Shown here: one piece after another, positions 28,036-36,376 of the stretch
Layout of the letters: each line of letters opens with the position of its first letter
Numbering within the stretch: position 1 is the stretch's first letter
Origin: Janthinobacterium sp. 61
GTDB lineage: Bacteria; Pseudomonadota; Gammaproteobacteria; Burkholderiales; Burkholderiaceae_D
Direction of reading: 5' to 3'
DNA: 64,000 nucleotides
Assembly: GCF_002846335.1 (NCBI RefSeq)
Contig: NZ_PJMQ01000001.1
Coordinates: forward strand, 1,240,001 to 1,304,000
Position numbers and translations under genes: made by a program
The notes under the pieces: model-generated
What the model was told of the DNA's origin: nothing
Database searches by the model: none
The model's input: only the letters and a program-made list of their open reading frames with translations

Positions 28036-28953
28036 TCATGCGCTTCGCTCGCCACGCCCATACAAGCGGCACTCGGCCGCCAGCGCCAGCAAATTCGGGT
28101 CGCGCTCGCGGCTGCTCAGCATCAGCAGGGTGATCTGCTGGTGCGAGCCGTAGCGCGCGTCCAGCGGCAGCAGTTCGATGCGCGAGCTGAAGGCGCGCAC
28201 CCGGCCGGGCAGCAGGCTGTAGCCGATGCCGCCGCTGACCAGGTTGATCAGCGAGAAGATATCGCCCACGCGCATGGCCGTGTCGGGCACGAAGCCCGCC
28301 AACTCAAACGCGTGGTTGAAGCTTTGCGAGGTGACGAAACCCTCGTTGAGCGTGACGAATTTATCGTCGCGCAGCTGCTGCAAGTCGACCGATGCGGCTC
28401 CCGCATAGGGCGAGGCTAGCGGCGCGGCTAGGTAGACGTCGTCCTGGAACAGGGGCACCGCTACCAGGCCCGCATGCTGTTCGTCTTCCTGCACGCCGAT
28501 GATGATGGCGTCCAGGCGGCCGTCAGCCAGGCTTTGCAGCAGGTCGCGGTTCGAGCCCAGGGTCAGGTCGATGTCGAGACCGGGCCGGCGCAGCTTCAGG
28601 GCGATCACCAGCTGCGGGATGCAGTGCAGGGTCAATGAATACAGCGAACCGATCTTCAGGCGCACGGGGTTGATGCCCGACATTTCGCGCACCTTGCGCA
28701 CGCCTTCCTCGCATTCGGCCAACGCGCGCCGGGCCGATTCGGCAAAGGTGTAGGCCGCATGCAGGGGGATCAGGCTGCGCCCCTCGCGCTTGAACAGGGG
28801 GCAGCGCAAGCCGTCTTCCAGCGAGTGCAGGGCGCGGTGCACGCTGACGGTGCTCTGGCCAAGTGCATCGGCCACCCGCGCCAGGTTGTTCAATTCCATG
28901 AAGCTGAGAAAAACTTCCAGCTTTTTCAGGGTAATTTCTTCGTTGATGGCCAT
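28036..28953 (-). CDS. mdcR: LysR-family regulator of malonate genes
   Basis: A 305-residue LysR protein with an N-terminal helix-turn-helix (about 11-68, LEVFLSFMELNNLARVADALGQSTVSVHRALHSLE) and an effector domain. It is divergent from mdcA, the usual place of mdcR in malonate decarboxylase clusters, and has the MdcR-typical start (EITLKKLEVF). By family it binds the shared promoter and activates the operon in response to malonate. Two inverted repeats in the 118-base spacer (28974-28998 and 29036-29055) are probable binding sites. The function is well supported by context. Confidence 0.88.
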   Translation of the reverse strand: MAINEEITLKKLEVFLSFMELNNLARVADALGQSTVSVHRALHSLEDGLRCPLFKREGRSLIPLHAAYTFAESARRALAECEEGVRKVREMSGINPVRLKIGSLYSLTLHCIPQLVIALKLRRPGLDIDLTLGSNRDLLQSLADGRLDAIIIGVQEDEQHAGLVAVPLFQDDVYLAAPLASPYAGAASVDLQQLRDDKFVTLNEGFVTSQSFNHAFELAGFVPDTAMRVGDIFSLINLVSGGIGYSLLPGRVRAFSSRIELLPLDARYGSHQQITLLMLSSRERDPNLLALAAECRLYGRGERSA

Positions 28954-28973
28954 GGCTAGCCCCTTCCAAGGGA

Positions 28974-28998
28974 GTTCATTAACTTCAGGGTAATGAAC
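28974..28998. promoter_or_regulatory. Probable MdcR operator, distal palindrome
   Basis: GTTCATTA (28974-28981) and TAATGAAC (28991-28998) are perfect 8-base inverted arms with a 9-base spacer, placed between mdcR and mdcA. The arms contain the T...A core (ATTA-N9-TAAT) common in LysR sites. Confidence 0.6.
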
Positions 28999-29035
28999 AT
29001 GGTAGCAGCTTGATTGTAGTGGTGCCGCCTTTTCA

Positions 29036-29055
29036 CTATCGTTGAAGTTCGATAG
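29036..29055. promoter_or_regulatory. Second palindrome near mdcA start
   Basis: CTATCG (29036-29041) and CGATAG (29050-29055) flank TTGAAGTT. It lies 17 bases before the mdcA start, a second candidate regulator site or a leader hairpin. Confidence 0.4.
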
Positions 29056-29071
29056 CTAACAGGGAGGCATG

Positions 29072-30745
29072 ATGTCAACCGCCACAGCAGCGCCAGCGCA
29101 GCGGCAAAAACAATGGGACACGCGGCGCACCGAGAAACGCCGCCGTCTCGACGCCGTGCGCCATTACGCGAACGGTCCCGTCCTGCAACAGGGGGACATG
29201 GTCGCCGTGCTCGAAGCCTTGCTCGCGCCGGGCGACCGCGTTGTTCTTGAAGGCAATAACCAGAAGCAGGCCGATTTCCTTGCCCGCATGCTGACCCAGG
29301 TCAACCCCGACAAGATCCACCATCTGCACTTGATCATGCCCAGCGTCAGCCTGCCCGAGCACCTGGACCTGTTCGAACGGGGCATCGCCCGCAAGCTGGA
29401 CTTTTCCTTTGCCGGCACGCAAAGCCTGCGCATCGCCCAGTTCCTGCAGGATGGCTTGCTGGAAGTGGGCGCCATCCATACCTATATCGAGCTGTATGCG
29501 CGCCTGTTCGTCGATCTCACGCCCAACGTCGTCATGGTGGCCGGCTATATGGCTGACCGCCAGGGCAATCTGTACACGGGCCCCAGCACGGAAGACACGC
29601 CCACCCTGGTGGAATCGGCGGCCTTCCGCGACGGCATCGTCATCGCCCAGGTGAACCAGATCGTCGATGATGTCAGCGACTTGCCCCGGGTCGACGTGCC
29701 CGGCTCGTGGGTCGATTTCGTCGTGCAGTCCGACAAACCGTTCTTCATCGAGCCTCTGTTTACCCGCGACCCGCGCGTGATCAAGCCCGTGCACGTGCTG
29801 ATGGCCATGATGGCGATTCGCGGCGTGTATGAAAAACACCAGGTGCAGTCGCTCAATCACGGCATCGGCTTCAATACCGCCGCCATCGAGCTGATTTTGC
29901 CCACCTACGGCGAGCAGCTGGGGCTGAAAGGCAAGATTTGCCGCAACTGGGTGCTGAACCCCCATCCCACCCTGATACCGGCCATCGAGACGGGCTGGGT
30001 CGAGAGCGTTCACTGCTTCGGCGCGGAGCTGGGCATGGAAGGCTATGCGGCCGCGCGGCCCGACGTGTTTTTCACGGGCCGGGACGGCTCCATGCGCTCG
30101 AACCGCGCCCTGTGCCAGCTGGCGGGCCAGTACGCGGTCGATCTGTTCATCGGTGCGACCCTGCAGATGGATGGCCTGGGCAACTCGTCGACCGTGACGA
30201 ATGGCCGCCTGGCGGGCTTCGGCGGCGCGCCCAATATGGGCCACGATCCGCATGGCCGGCGCCACCCGACACCCGCCTGGCTGGACCTGATCGAGACGGA
30301 CGACCCTCTGGCACGCGGCAGGAAGCTGGTGGTGCAGATGGTCGAGACGTTCCAGGATGGCGGCCAGCCGACCATCGTCGAATCGCTCGATGCGGTGGCC
30401 GTGGGCCAGGCCAGCGGCATGCCGCTGGCGCCCGTGATGATCTATGGCGACGACGTCACCCACGTGCTGACGGAAGAGGGCATCGCCTATCTGTACAAGG
30501 CCCGCTCGCTCGACGAGCGCAAGGCCATGCTGGCGGCGGTGGCTGGCGTGACGCCCATCGGCCTGCGCCACGACCCGAAAACCACGGCCAGGCTGCGCGC
30601 CGACGGCCTGATCGCGCTGCCCGAGGATATCGGCGTGCAGCGCGGCGACGCGAATCGCTCGCTGCTGGCGGCGAAAAGCATTGCCGATCTGGTCGAATGG
30701 TCCGACGGCCTGTATCAACCCCCCGCCAAATTCAGGAGCTGGTAA
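29072..30745 (+). CDS. mdcA: Malonate decarboxylase alpha subunit (malonate:ACP transferase)
   Basis: Exchanges acetyl for malonyl on the acyl carrier protein to start the decarboxylation cycle. The protein has 557 residues, the usual length. Two ATGs stand in tandem; 29072 has the better spacing from AGGGAGG. Family blocks include RRLDAVRHYANGPVLQQGDMVAVLEALLAPGDRV, VEGNNQKQADFLARML, VDVPGSWVDFVVQSDKPFFIEPLFTRDPR and GRDGSMRSNRALCQLAGQYAVDLFIGATLQ. It is the first gene of the operon, and its stop overlaps mdcB by one base. Confidence 0.96.
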   Translation: MSTATAAPAQRQKQWDTRRTEKRRRLDAVRHYANGPVLQQGDMVAVLEALLAPGDRVVLEGNNQKQADFLARMLTQVNPDKIHHLHLIMPSVSLPEHLDLFERGIARKLDFSFAGTQSLRIAQFLQDGLLEVGAIHTYIELYARLFVDLTPNVVMVAGYMADRQGNLYTGPSTEDTPTLVESAAFRDGIVIAQVNQIVDDVSDLPRVDVPGSWVDFVVQSDKPFFIEPLFTRDPRVIKPVHVLMAMMAIRGVYEKHQVQSLNHGIGFNTAAIELILPTYGEQLGLKGKICRNWVLNPHPTLIPAIETGWVESVHCFGAELGMEGYAAARPDVFFTGRDGSMRSNRALCQLAGQYAVDLFIGATLQMDGLGNSSTVTNGRLAGFGGAPNMGHDPHGRRHPTPAWLDLIETDDPLARGRKLVVQMVETFQDGGQPTIVESLDAVAVGQASGMPLAPVMIYGDDVTHVLTEEGIAYLYKARSLDERKAMLAAVAGVTPIGLRHDPKTTARLRADGLIALPEDIGVQRGDANRSLLAAKSIADLVEWSDGLYQPPAKFRSW

Positions 30746-31641
30746 TGACCACAATGATGACAATGACTATCGCGATGCCGCTGCGGGAACGCTCTGCCGC
30801 GCTGGCGCGGCAGGTGCTGCAGGCGCTGCTCGACGAAGTGACCCTGACGCCGAAACCGGGCCTGGTCGATTTGCGCAGCCGTGGCGCCCACACGGACTTG
30901 AACTGGGCCCTGATGTGCCATTCGGCCTGCGCGCTGCAGCCCGTGTTTGCCGCCATGGCGCAAGCGGGTTGGGAAAGTAACGATGACGACGATGACGACG
31001 GCCTGCGCCAGCGCATCGGCGCCATCGGCCGCGATGGCGAAGCGCTGATGCTGGCGGCCACGGATGGCGTGAACACGCACCGGGGCGCCATCTGGGCACT
31101 GGGATTGCTGGTGACGGCGGCGGCGCAGCTGAGCGCGCGCGGCGCGTCGCTGGCGCCGCGAGCCGTGGCGGCGCGGGCCGGTGCGCTGGCCCGTTTGCAG
31201 GACCGCAGCGCGCCCGGCGAGACGGGTAACAAGGGCGAGCTGGCGTGCCGCCAGTACCAGGTTGGGGGCGCACGGGGCCAGGCCCGCGCCGGTTTTCCCC
31301 TGGTGACGGGCGTCGGCTTGCGGCAGCTGCGCGCCTCGCGGTCGCGCGGCGACAACGAAACGACGGCGCGCCTGAATGCCTTGCTGGCCATTATCAGCCA
31401 GCTGGACGACACCTGCGTGTTGTCGCGCGGCGGCGAGACAGCCTTGCTGGAATTGCAAGCGGGAGCGGCGCAGGTGCTGGCGGCGGGCGGCGCGGCCACG
31501 GCCGCCGGGTCGCAGGCGCTGCTGGCGCTGGAAGCGTGCGCGCTGGCGCGCGGCGTGTCACCGGGCGGCGCGGCTGATTTGCTGGCGGCGACCCTGTTCC
31601 TGGATCGATTGACTGAAGGAGAAGCGCATGGAAACGCGTGA
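30745..31641 (+). CDS. mdcB: Triphosphoribosyl-dephospho-CoA synthase
   Basis: Makes the precursor of the 2'-(5''-triphosphoribosyl)-3'-dephospho-CoA prosthetic group from ATP and dephospho-CoA. The 298-residue protein starts at ATG 30745 overlapping the mdcA stop (TAATG). Characteristic segments: LDEVTLTPKPGLVDLRSRGAHTDLN, ATDGVNTHRGAIWALGLL, GETGNKGELACRQ and LDDTCVLSRGG. The N-terminus has repeated Met-Thr, and a run of six Asp occurs near residue 80, both odd compared with the conserved core. It overlaps mdcC by 14 bases. Confidence 0.93.
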   Translation: MTTMMTMTIAMPLRERSAALARQVLQALLDEVTLTPKPGLVDLRSRGAHTDLNWALMCHSACALQPVFAAMAQAGWESNDDDDDDGLRQRIGAIGRDGEALMLAATDGVNTHRGAIWALGLLVTAAAQLSARGASLAPRAVAARAGALARLQDRSAPGETGNKGELACRQYQVGGARGQARAGFPLVTGVGLRQLRASRSRGDNETTARLNALLAIISQLDDTCVLSRGGETALLELQAGAAQVLAAGGAATAAGSQALLALEACALARGVSPGGAADLLAATLFLDRLTEGEAHGNA

Positions 31642-31936
31642 CTATACATTCCCGGCCGGGAAGCCGGCGGCAGGGCGCGCCTTGGCCGGCGTCGTCGGTT
31701 CGGGCGACCTGGAAGTGCTGCTGCAGCCTGGCGACGATGGCGTGACACGCATCGTCGTCAACACTTCCGTCGATGGCAAGGGCGCTGTCTGGGATGCGCT
31801 CCTGCAGCGCGTCTTCGGCGGCGAGCCACTGCCAGCGGCCAGCATCGCCATCAACGATTGCGGCGCCACGCCGGGCGTGGTGCGCATGCGCATCGAGCAA
31901 GCCTACGAAGAATTGCAAGCGGGGAGGGCGGCATGA
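31628..31936 (+). CDS. mdcC: Malonate decarboxylase acyl carrier protein (delta subunit)
   Basis: A 102-residue carrier protein that holds the dephospho-CoA-derived prosthetic group. The serine in VGSGDLEVLL is residue 25, the same position as the attachment serine known in Klebsiella MdcC. The C-terminal DCGATPGVVRMRIEQA is conserved in the family. AAGGAG precedes its ATG inside mdcB. Its stop overlaps mdcD by four bases (ATGA). Confidence 0.95.
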   Translation: METRDYTFPAGKPAAGRALAGVVGSGDLEVLLQPGDDGVTRIVVNTSVDGKGAVWDALLQRVFGGEPLPAASIAINDCGATPGVVRMRIEQAYEELQAGRAA

Positions 31937-32787
31937 GCACATTGAAGGAATTACTCGCGCGCGACAGCTTCATCGAACGGAGCGCGCGCAGCCGGGCACG
32001 CGCCTTGCTGGACGCAGGCAGCATGCGCGAACTGCTCGACCCGTTCTGCGGTATCGCTTCGCCCTGGCTGCCGCAGCAGGGTGTCACGGCGCAGGCGGAC
32101 GACGGCGTGGTGGTGGCCAAGGGCCTGTTCGACGGCCAGCCGGCCGTAGTGCTGGCCATCGAGGGCGCCTACCAGGGCGGCAGCATGGGCGAAGTGGGCG
32201 GAGCAAAAATCGCCGGCGCCCTGGAACTGGCGGCGCGCGACAACCGCCAGGGCGTGCCGACACGGGCCGTGATCCTGTTCGAGACGGGCGGCGTGCGCCT
32301 GCAGGAAGCCAACCTGGGCCTCGCGGCGATTGCCGACATCCATGCGGCCATCGTCGACCTGCGCCGCTACCAGCCCGTGATCGGCATCACGGCCGGCACG
32401 GTCGGCTGCTACGGCGGCATGTCCATCGCGGCGGGCCTGTGCAGCTACCTGGTGGTCACGCGCGAAGCGCGCCTGGGTCTCAACGGCCCGGCCGTGATCG
32501 AGCAGGAGGCGGGAGTGGACGAATTTGACTCGCGCAACAAGCCCTTCATCTGGAGCCTGACGGGCGGCGAGCAGCGCTTTCACAGCGGCCTGGCCGACGC
32601 CTATGTGGCAGACGACACGGCGCAGATGCGCGCCACGGTGGCTGACTTGTTCCGCCGCGGCCTGCCGGCGCAGCACCGCAGCGATCAGGCAGAGGGCTTT
32701 CTGGCCTGTTTGGCCGAAGTGGACGCCAGCGTGCAAGCGACGCCGGACGCCGTGCGCACCATCTACAGCAAAGGAGTCGCAGCATGA
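31933..32787 (+). CDS. mdcD: Malonate decarboxylase beta subunit
   Basis: Carboxyltransferase-like subunit that, with MdcE, decarboxylates malonyl-S-ACP without biotin. The ATG at 31933 gives 284 residues. The crotonase-like core has AIEGAYQGGSMGEVGGAKIAGALELA, VILFETGGVRLQEANLGLAAIADIHAAI and TAGTVGCYGGMSIAAGLCSYLV, which supply oxyanion-hole glycines. It overlaps mdcC and mdcE by four bases each, so the subunits are translationally coupled. Confidence 0.95.
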   Translation: MSTLKELLARDSFIERSARSRARALLDAGSMRELLDPFCGIASPWLPQQGVTAQADDGVVVAKGLFDGQPAVVLAIEGAYQGGSMGEVGGAKIAGALELAARDNRQGVPTRAVILFETGGVRLQEANLGLAAIADIHAAIVDLRRYQPVIGITAGTVGCYGGMSIAAGLCSYLVVTREARLGLNGPAVIEQEAGVDEFDSRNKPFIWSLTGGEQRFHSGLADAYVADDTAQMRATVADLFRRGLPAQHRSDQAEGFLACLAEVDASVQATPDAVRTIYSKGVAA

Positions 32788-33596
32788 ACGCCATCACCGA
32801 CACGAGCCGCGGCGCCACCTGGCTGGCGGCACTCACGGATAACACTGCGCCGCTGGAAGGCTATCCGCTTTCCGTGCGCGTGGTGGACGCGCCACTGGCG
32901 GGCGAACTGGCGCGCTACCTGGCCGTGCTGCCGGACCCGGACAACCGCTTTACGCGCGCGCGCACGGGTGAAATCGGCCTGGTCGAAGCGTGGCAACTGG
33001 CGCGCGCCGTGCAGCAGGTGGTTCATGAAGACCACGCGCTGGCCGTCAAACGTCCCATCGTCGCCGTCATCGACGTGGCCAGCCAAGCGTATGGCAGGCG
33101 CGAAGAGGCGTATGGCATCCACCAGGCGCTGGCCGGCGCGGCGGGAGCTTATGCCAGGGCGCGCCTGGCCGGCCACCCCGTCATCGGCCTGATCGTCGGC
33201 AAGGCCATGTCGGGCGCTTTTCTGGCGCACGGCTACCAGGCCAACCGGCTGATCGCGCTCGACGATCCGCAAGTGATGGTGCACGCCATGGGCAAGGCGT
33301 CGGCGGCGCGTATCACCTTGCGCACTGTGGAGGCACTGGAAGCGCTGGCCGAGACCATCGCGCCCATGGCCTACGACATCAGGAATTACGCCACCCTGGG
33401 GCTGCTGTGGCAAACCTTGCAGGTGGCGCAGCCGGACGCGCCGTCAGCGCTTGATCTGGCGCAGGTGCGCGCCAGCCTGCAGGCAGCGCTGGCCGACATC
33501 CGCGCCGACCCGCTGCCGGATCTCTCCAGCCGGCTGGGCGCACCGCACCGCCAGGCCTCGGCCAGGGTCAGGGAGGTGCTACGGCAGCAATGGTAG
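32784..33596 (+). CDS. mdcE: Malonate decarboxylase gamma subunit
   Basis: Partner of MdcD in malonyl-ACP decarboxylation. The 270-residue protein has a crotonase-like fold, with PIVAVIDVASQAYGRREEAYGIHQALAGAAGAYARARLAGHPVIGLIVGKAMSGAFLAHGYQANRL and VMVHAMGKASAARIT matching the family. AAGGAG precedes the ATG at 32784. A 60-base gap follows before the transporter genes. Confidence 0.95.
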   Translation: MNAITDTSRGATWLAALTDNTAPLEGYPLSVRVVDAPLAGELARYLAVLPDPDNRFTRARTGEIGLVEAWQLARAVQQVVHEDHALAVKRPIVAVIDVASQAYGRREEAYGIHQALAGAAGAYARARLAGHPVIGLIVGKAMSGAFLAHGYQANRLIALDDPQVMVHAMGKASAARITLRTVEALEALAETIAPMAYDIRNYATLGLLWQTLQVAQPDAPSALDLAQVRASLQAALADIRADPLPDLSSRLGAPHRQASARVREVLRQQW

Positions 33597-33656
33597 GTGA
33601 AACAAAAGAGAAGACAAAAAGTCATTCCTATTCCTCATCCTGTAACGGAGACAATC

Positions 33657-34070
33657 ATGATCATTTACGGAACCGCACTGCTGGCCCTGTGCCATTTGCT
33701 CGGCATCTTCCTGGGCGACTTGCTCGGGCAGCTGATGGGCGTCAAGACCAACGTGGGCGGGGTGGGCATCGCCATGCTGCTTTTGATCTGCGCCCGGCTC
33801 TACATGCAGCGGCGATCCTGGCTGCCGCAGATGACCGAACGGGGCGTCGAATACTGGGGCGCCATGTATATTCCCGTGGTGGTGGCCATGGCGGCGCAGC
33901 AGGATGTGGTCGCGGCGCTGCGCGGCGGCCCGGTGGCCGTGCTGGCCGCCATCGGTTCCGTGCTCGTCTGCGGCGCCGTGATTTCTCTGATGAACAGGAT
34001 GGAAAGCCCGGCCGCCGTCGCCGCCGCCGAAGCTGAGTCGATTCTGATCAAGGAGCACCGTCATGCTTGA
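33657..34070 (+). CDS. madL: Malonate transporter small subunit MadL
   Basis: A 137-residue inner-membrane protein; ATG at 33657 after CGGAG. Four membrane helices are seen, with GTALLALCHLLGIFLGDLLGQLMGVKTNVGGVGIAMLLLI at the N-terminus, the MadL pattern. With MadM it forms a two-component malonate importer, reported as sodium-dependent in the Malonomonas system. It replaces the single-subunit MdcF carrier of some other clusters. It overlaps madM by eight bases. Confidence 0.92.
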   Translation: MIIYGTALLALCHLLGIFLGDLLGQLMGVKTNVGGVGIAMLLLICARLYMQRRSWLPQMTERGVEYWGAMYIPVVVAMAAQQDVVAALRGGPVAVLAAIGSVLVCGAVISLMNRMESPAAVAAAEAESILIKEHRHA

Positions 34071-34827
34071 AATTTTTGAAAAAGCCGCCATCCACAATGG
34101 CTTGGTGACGGCATTCGCCTTTGTCGGCCTGATCATGCTGCTGTCGGTGGCGCTATCGAAGTATCTGACCCTGGGCCGCGTGCACGGCTCGGCCATTGCC
34201 ATCGTGATCGGCCTGGGCCTCGCATACTGGGGCGGGGTGCATAGCGGCGGCCATAAGGGCCTGGCCGATTTGTCGCTGTTTGGCGGCATCGGCCTGATGG
34301 GCGGTGCCATGCTGCGCGACTTTGCCATCGTTGCCACCGCTTTCGAAGTGCAGGCGACGGAGGCGCGCAAGGCTGGCCTGATCGGCGTCGTGGCCCTGAT
34401 GCTGGGCGTGGTGCTGCCCTTTCTCGTCGGCGCTGGCGTTGCCTATGCGTTTGGCTACTCGGACGCCGTCAGCATGACCACCATCGGCGCCGGCGCCGTC
34501 ACGTATATCGTCGGCCCCGTCACGGGCGCGGCCATCGGCGCCAGTTCGGATGTCATGGCCTTGAGCATCGCGGCGGGCTTGATCAAGGCCATCCTGGTGA
34601 TGGTGGGCACGCCCGCAGCGGCGCGCTTCCTGCGCCTGAAAACGCCGCGTTCGGCGATGGTCTTCGGCGGCCTGGCCGGTACCGTCAGCGGCGTGTCGGC
34701 CGGCCTGGCGGCAACCGACCGCAGGCTGGTGCCGTATGGCGCGCTGGTGGCCACGTTTCACACGGGCCTGGGCTGCCTGCTGGGTCCATCCTTGCTGTTC
34801 TTTGCCGTCAAGGCGCTGGTGGCCTGA
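34063..34827 (+). CDS. madM: Malonate transporter large subunit MadM
   Basis: A 254-residue polytopic protein with about eight membrane helices. Conserved motifs include HNGLVTAFAFVGLIMLLS at the start and TTIGAGAVTYIVGPVTGAAIGASSDVMALSIAAGLIKAI in the middle. It pairs with MadL for malonate uptake. The start lies inside madL, and the stop overlaps mdcG by one base (TGATG), so transport and enzyme genes form one unit. Confidence 0.93.
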   Translation: MLEIFEKAAIHNGLVTAFAFVGLIMLLSVALSKYLTLGRVHGSAIAIVIGLGLAYWGGVHSGGHKGLADLSLFGGIGLMGGAMLRDFAIVATAFEVQATEARKAGLIGVVALMLGVVLPFLVGAGVAYAFGYSDAVSMTTIGAGAVTYIVGPVTGAAIGASSDVMALSIAAGLIKAILVMVGTPAAARFLRLKTPRSAMVFGGLAGTVSGVSAGLAATDRRLVPYGALVATFHTGLGCLLGPSLLFFAVKALVA

Positions 34828-35444
34828 TGCAAAATCTTCGCGCGCATGATCTGCTCTGGGCATCCGGCCTGCCTGAGGGGGCGCCGTTGCCCGCCTGGCT
34901 AGACGCGCTCTGGCTGCGGGCGGCGCCGCTGGTGGTGCGGCGCGCCAGCTGCGCGCCCGGACGCATTCCCGTTGGCGTGCGCAGCATGCTGCGCAGCGAG
35001 CGGCACGCGTGCGAAGTGGAGGCCGCCGCCGTGCTGCACCGCGTGACGCCGGAAATGCTGGCGCGGCTGGCGCACGCGCCGCTGCCTGGCTTTTCCTGCG
35101 CTGCGCTCGATGCGCTGCGGCAGGTGGCGCCCCTGCTCGACGCCACGGGCTGGAACTGGGGCCCGACGGGAGGCGTGGGTTTCGCGCTGGCCAGCGGCTT
35201 GCCCGTGCTGCGCGCCGACAGCGACCTCGATCTGCTGCTGCGCATCGCCGCGCCGCCGGATGGCGCGCAAACCGATTCCCTGCGCGCCATCGCGGCGAGT
35301 GTCACGGCGTGCCGGCTGGACTTGCAGATCGACACGGGCATAGGCGGCTTTGCGTATGCCGAATGGGCGGCGGACCGGGGCAGGGTCTTGTTGAAAACGG
35401 ATCGCGGCCCGCTTCTGACGGCCACGCCCTGGGAGCTTGCATGA
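34827..35444 (+). CDS. mdcG: Holo-ACP synthase of malonate decarboxylase
   Basis: Phosphoribosyl-dephospho-CoA transferase that attaches the prosthetic group from MdcB to Ser25 of MdcC. The protein has 205 residues. The nucleotidyltransferase-like motif WNWGPTGGVGFALASGLPVLRADSDLDLLLR carries the metal-binding Asp pair; DLQIDTG and ALLKT-like ends follow. It starts within the madM stop and overlaps mdcH by four bases. Confidence 0.93.
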   Translation: MQNLRAHDLLWASGLPEGAPLPAWLDALWLRAAPLVVRRASCAPGRIPVGVRSMLRSERHACEVEAAAVLHRVTPEMLARLAHAPLPGFSCAALDALRQVAPLLDATGWNWGPTGGVGFALASGLPVLRADSDLDLLLRIAAPPDGAQTDSLRAIAASVTACRLDLQIDTGIGGFAYAEWAADRGRVLLKTDRGPLLTATPWELA

Positions 35445-36376
35445 GCGTGTTATTTACCTTTCCGGGCCAGGGGGCCCAGACTCCGGGCATGCTGCATGCG
35501 CTGCCGGACGATGCGGCCGTGACGGATACCCTGGCCGCAGCGGCGGCCGTGCTGGGCCGCGATCCGCTGGCGCTGGACACGGTCGCCGCACTGGCCTCGA
35601 CGCGGGCCGTGCAACTGTGTTTGCTGATTGCCGGCGTGGCGATGGCGCGTTCCCTGGCCACGCGCGGCGCGCTACCGGACATGGTGGCCGGCTTTTCGAT
35701 CGGCGAGTATGCGGCGGCCGTCGTCGCCGGCGCGCTCGATTATGCCGATGCCCTGCGCCTGGTGGCGCGGCGCGGACAATTGATGGAACAGGCGTATCCC
35801 AGCGGTTATGGCATGGCGGCCATCATCGGGCTTGACTTGGCGCGACTCGAATCGTTGCTGGCGCAAGTGCACGGCGCCGCCACGCCCGTGTATATCGCCA
35901 ACCTGAATGCGCCGCGCCAGATCGCCATCGCCGGCAGCGAACCCGCCCTGCAAGCCGTGATGGCGCTGGCCCTGGCGCATGGCGCCAGCAAGGCCAAGCG
36001 CCTGGCCATCAGCGTGCCGTCGCATTGCCCGCTGCTGGACGGTGCCGCGACCGACATGGCCGCCGCCTTCGATGGCGTGATTGTGCGCCGGCCGTCGCTG
36101 GTCTACCTGAGCAGCAGCACAGCGCGCGCGCTGTTCGACCCGGCCCGCATCCGCGACAGCCTGGCCGCCAACATGGCGCAGCGCGTGCAGTGGACCGCTA
36201 CCTCGCGCCTTGCATGGGAGCGGGGCGCCCGGCTGGCGCTGGAAATGCCGCCGGGCAGCGTCCTGACGCGCCTGACGGCGCCTGACTTCACCGATGGCGT
36301 GGCCGTCTGCTGCGACGGCAACCGGGGCGACAGCCTGCTGGCGCTGGTGCACCGGGAGCGGGGTAGTGCCGCTTAA
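35441..36376 (+). CDS. mdcH: Malonate decarboxylase epsilon subunit (malonyl transacylase)
   Basis: Loads the first malonyl group from malonyl-CoA onto the carrier protein. The 311-residue FabD-like protein has FTFPGQGAQTPGM near the start, the nucleophile Ser86 in GFSIGEYAAAV, and the catalytic-His region SVPSHCPLLDGAA. The ATG overlaps the mdcG stop (ATGA). The last four bases overlap the convergent PepSY gene, so the operon ends here. Confidence 0.94.
   Translation: MSVLFTFPGQGAQTPGMLHALPDDAAVTDTLAAAAAVLGRDPLALDTVAALASTRAVQLCLLIAGVAMARSLATRGALPDMVAGFSIGEYAAAVVAGALDYADALRLVARRGQLMEQAYPSGYGMAAIIGLDLARLESLLAQVHGAATPVYIANLNAPRQIAIAGSEPALQAVMALALAHGASKAKRLAISVPSHCPLLDGAATDMAAAFDGVIVRRPSLVYLSSSTARALFDPARIRDSLAANMAQRVQWTATSRLAWERGARLALEMPPGSVLTRLTAPDFTDGVAVCCDGNRGDSLLALVHRERGSAA

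Noticed and set aside
29075..30763. 562-residue minus-strand frame opposite mdcA
   Set aside because: Shadow of mdcA; the operon context and conserved motifs decide for the plus strand.
30979..31004. GAC/GAT run encoding six Asp in mdcB as a possible repeat expansion
   Set aside because: It is short, in frame and lies in a surface loop between conserved blocks; nothing else suggests instability.
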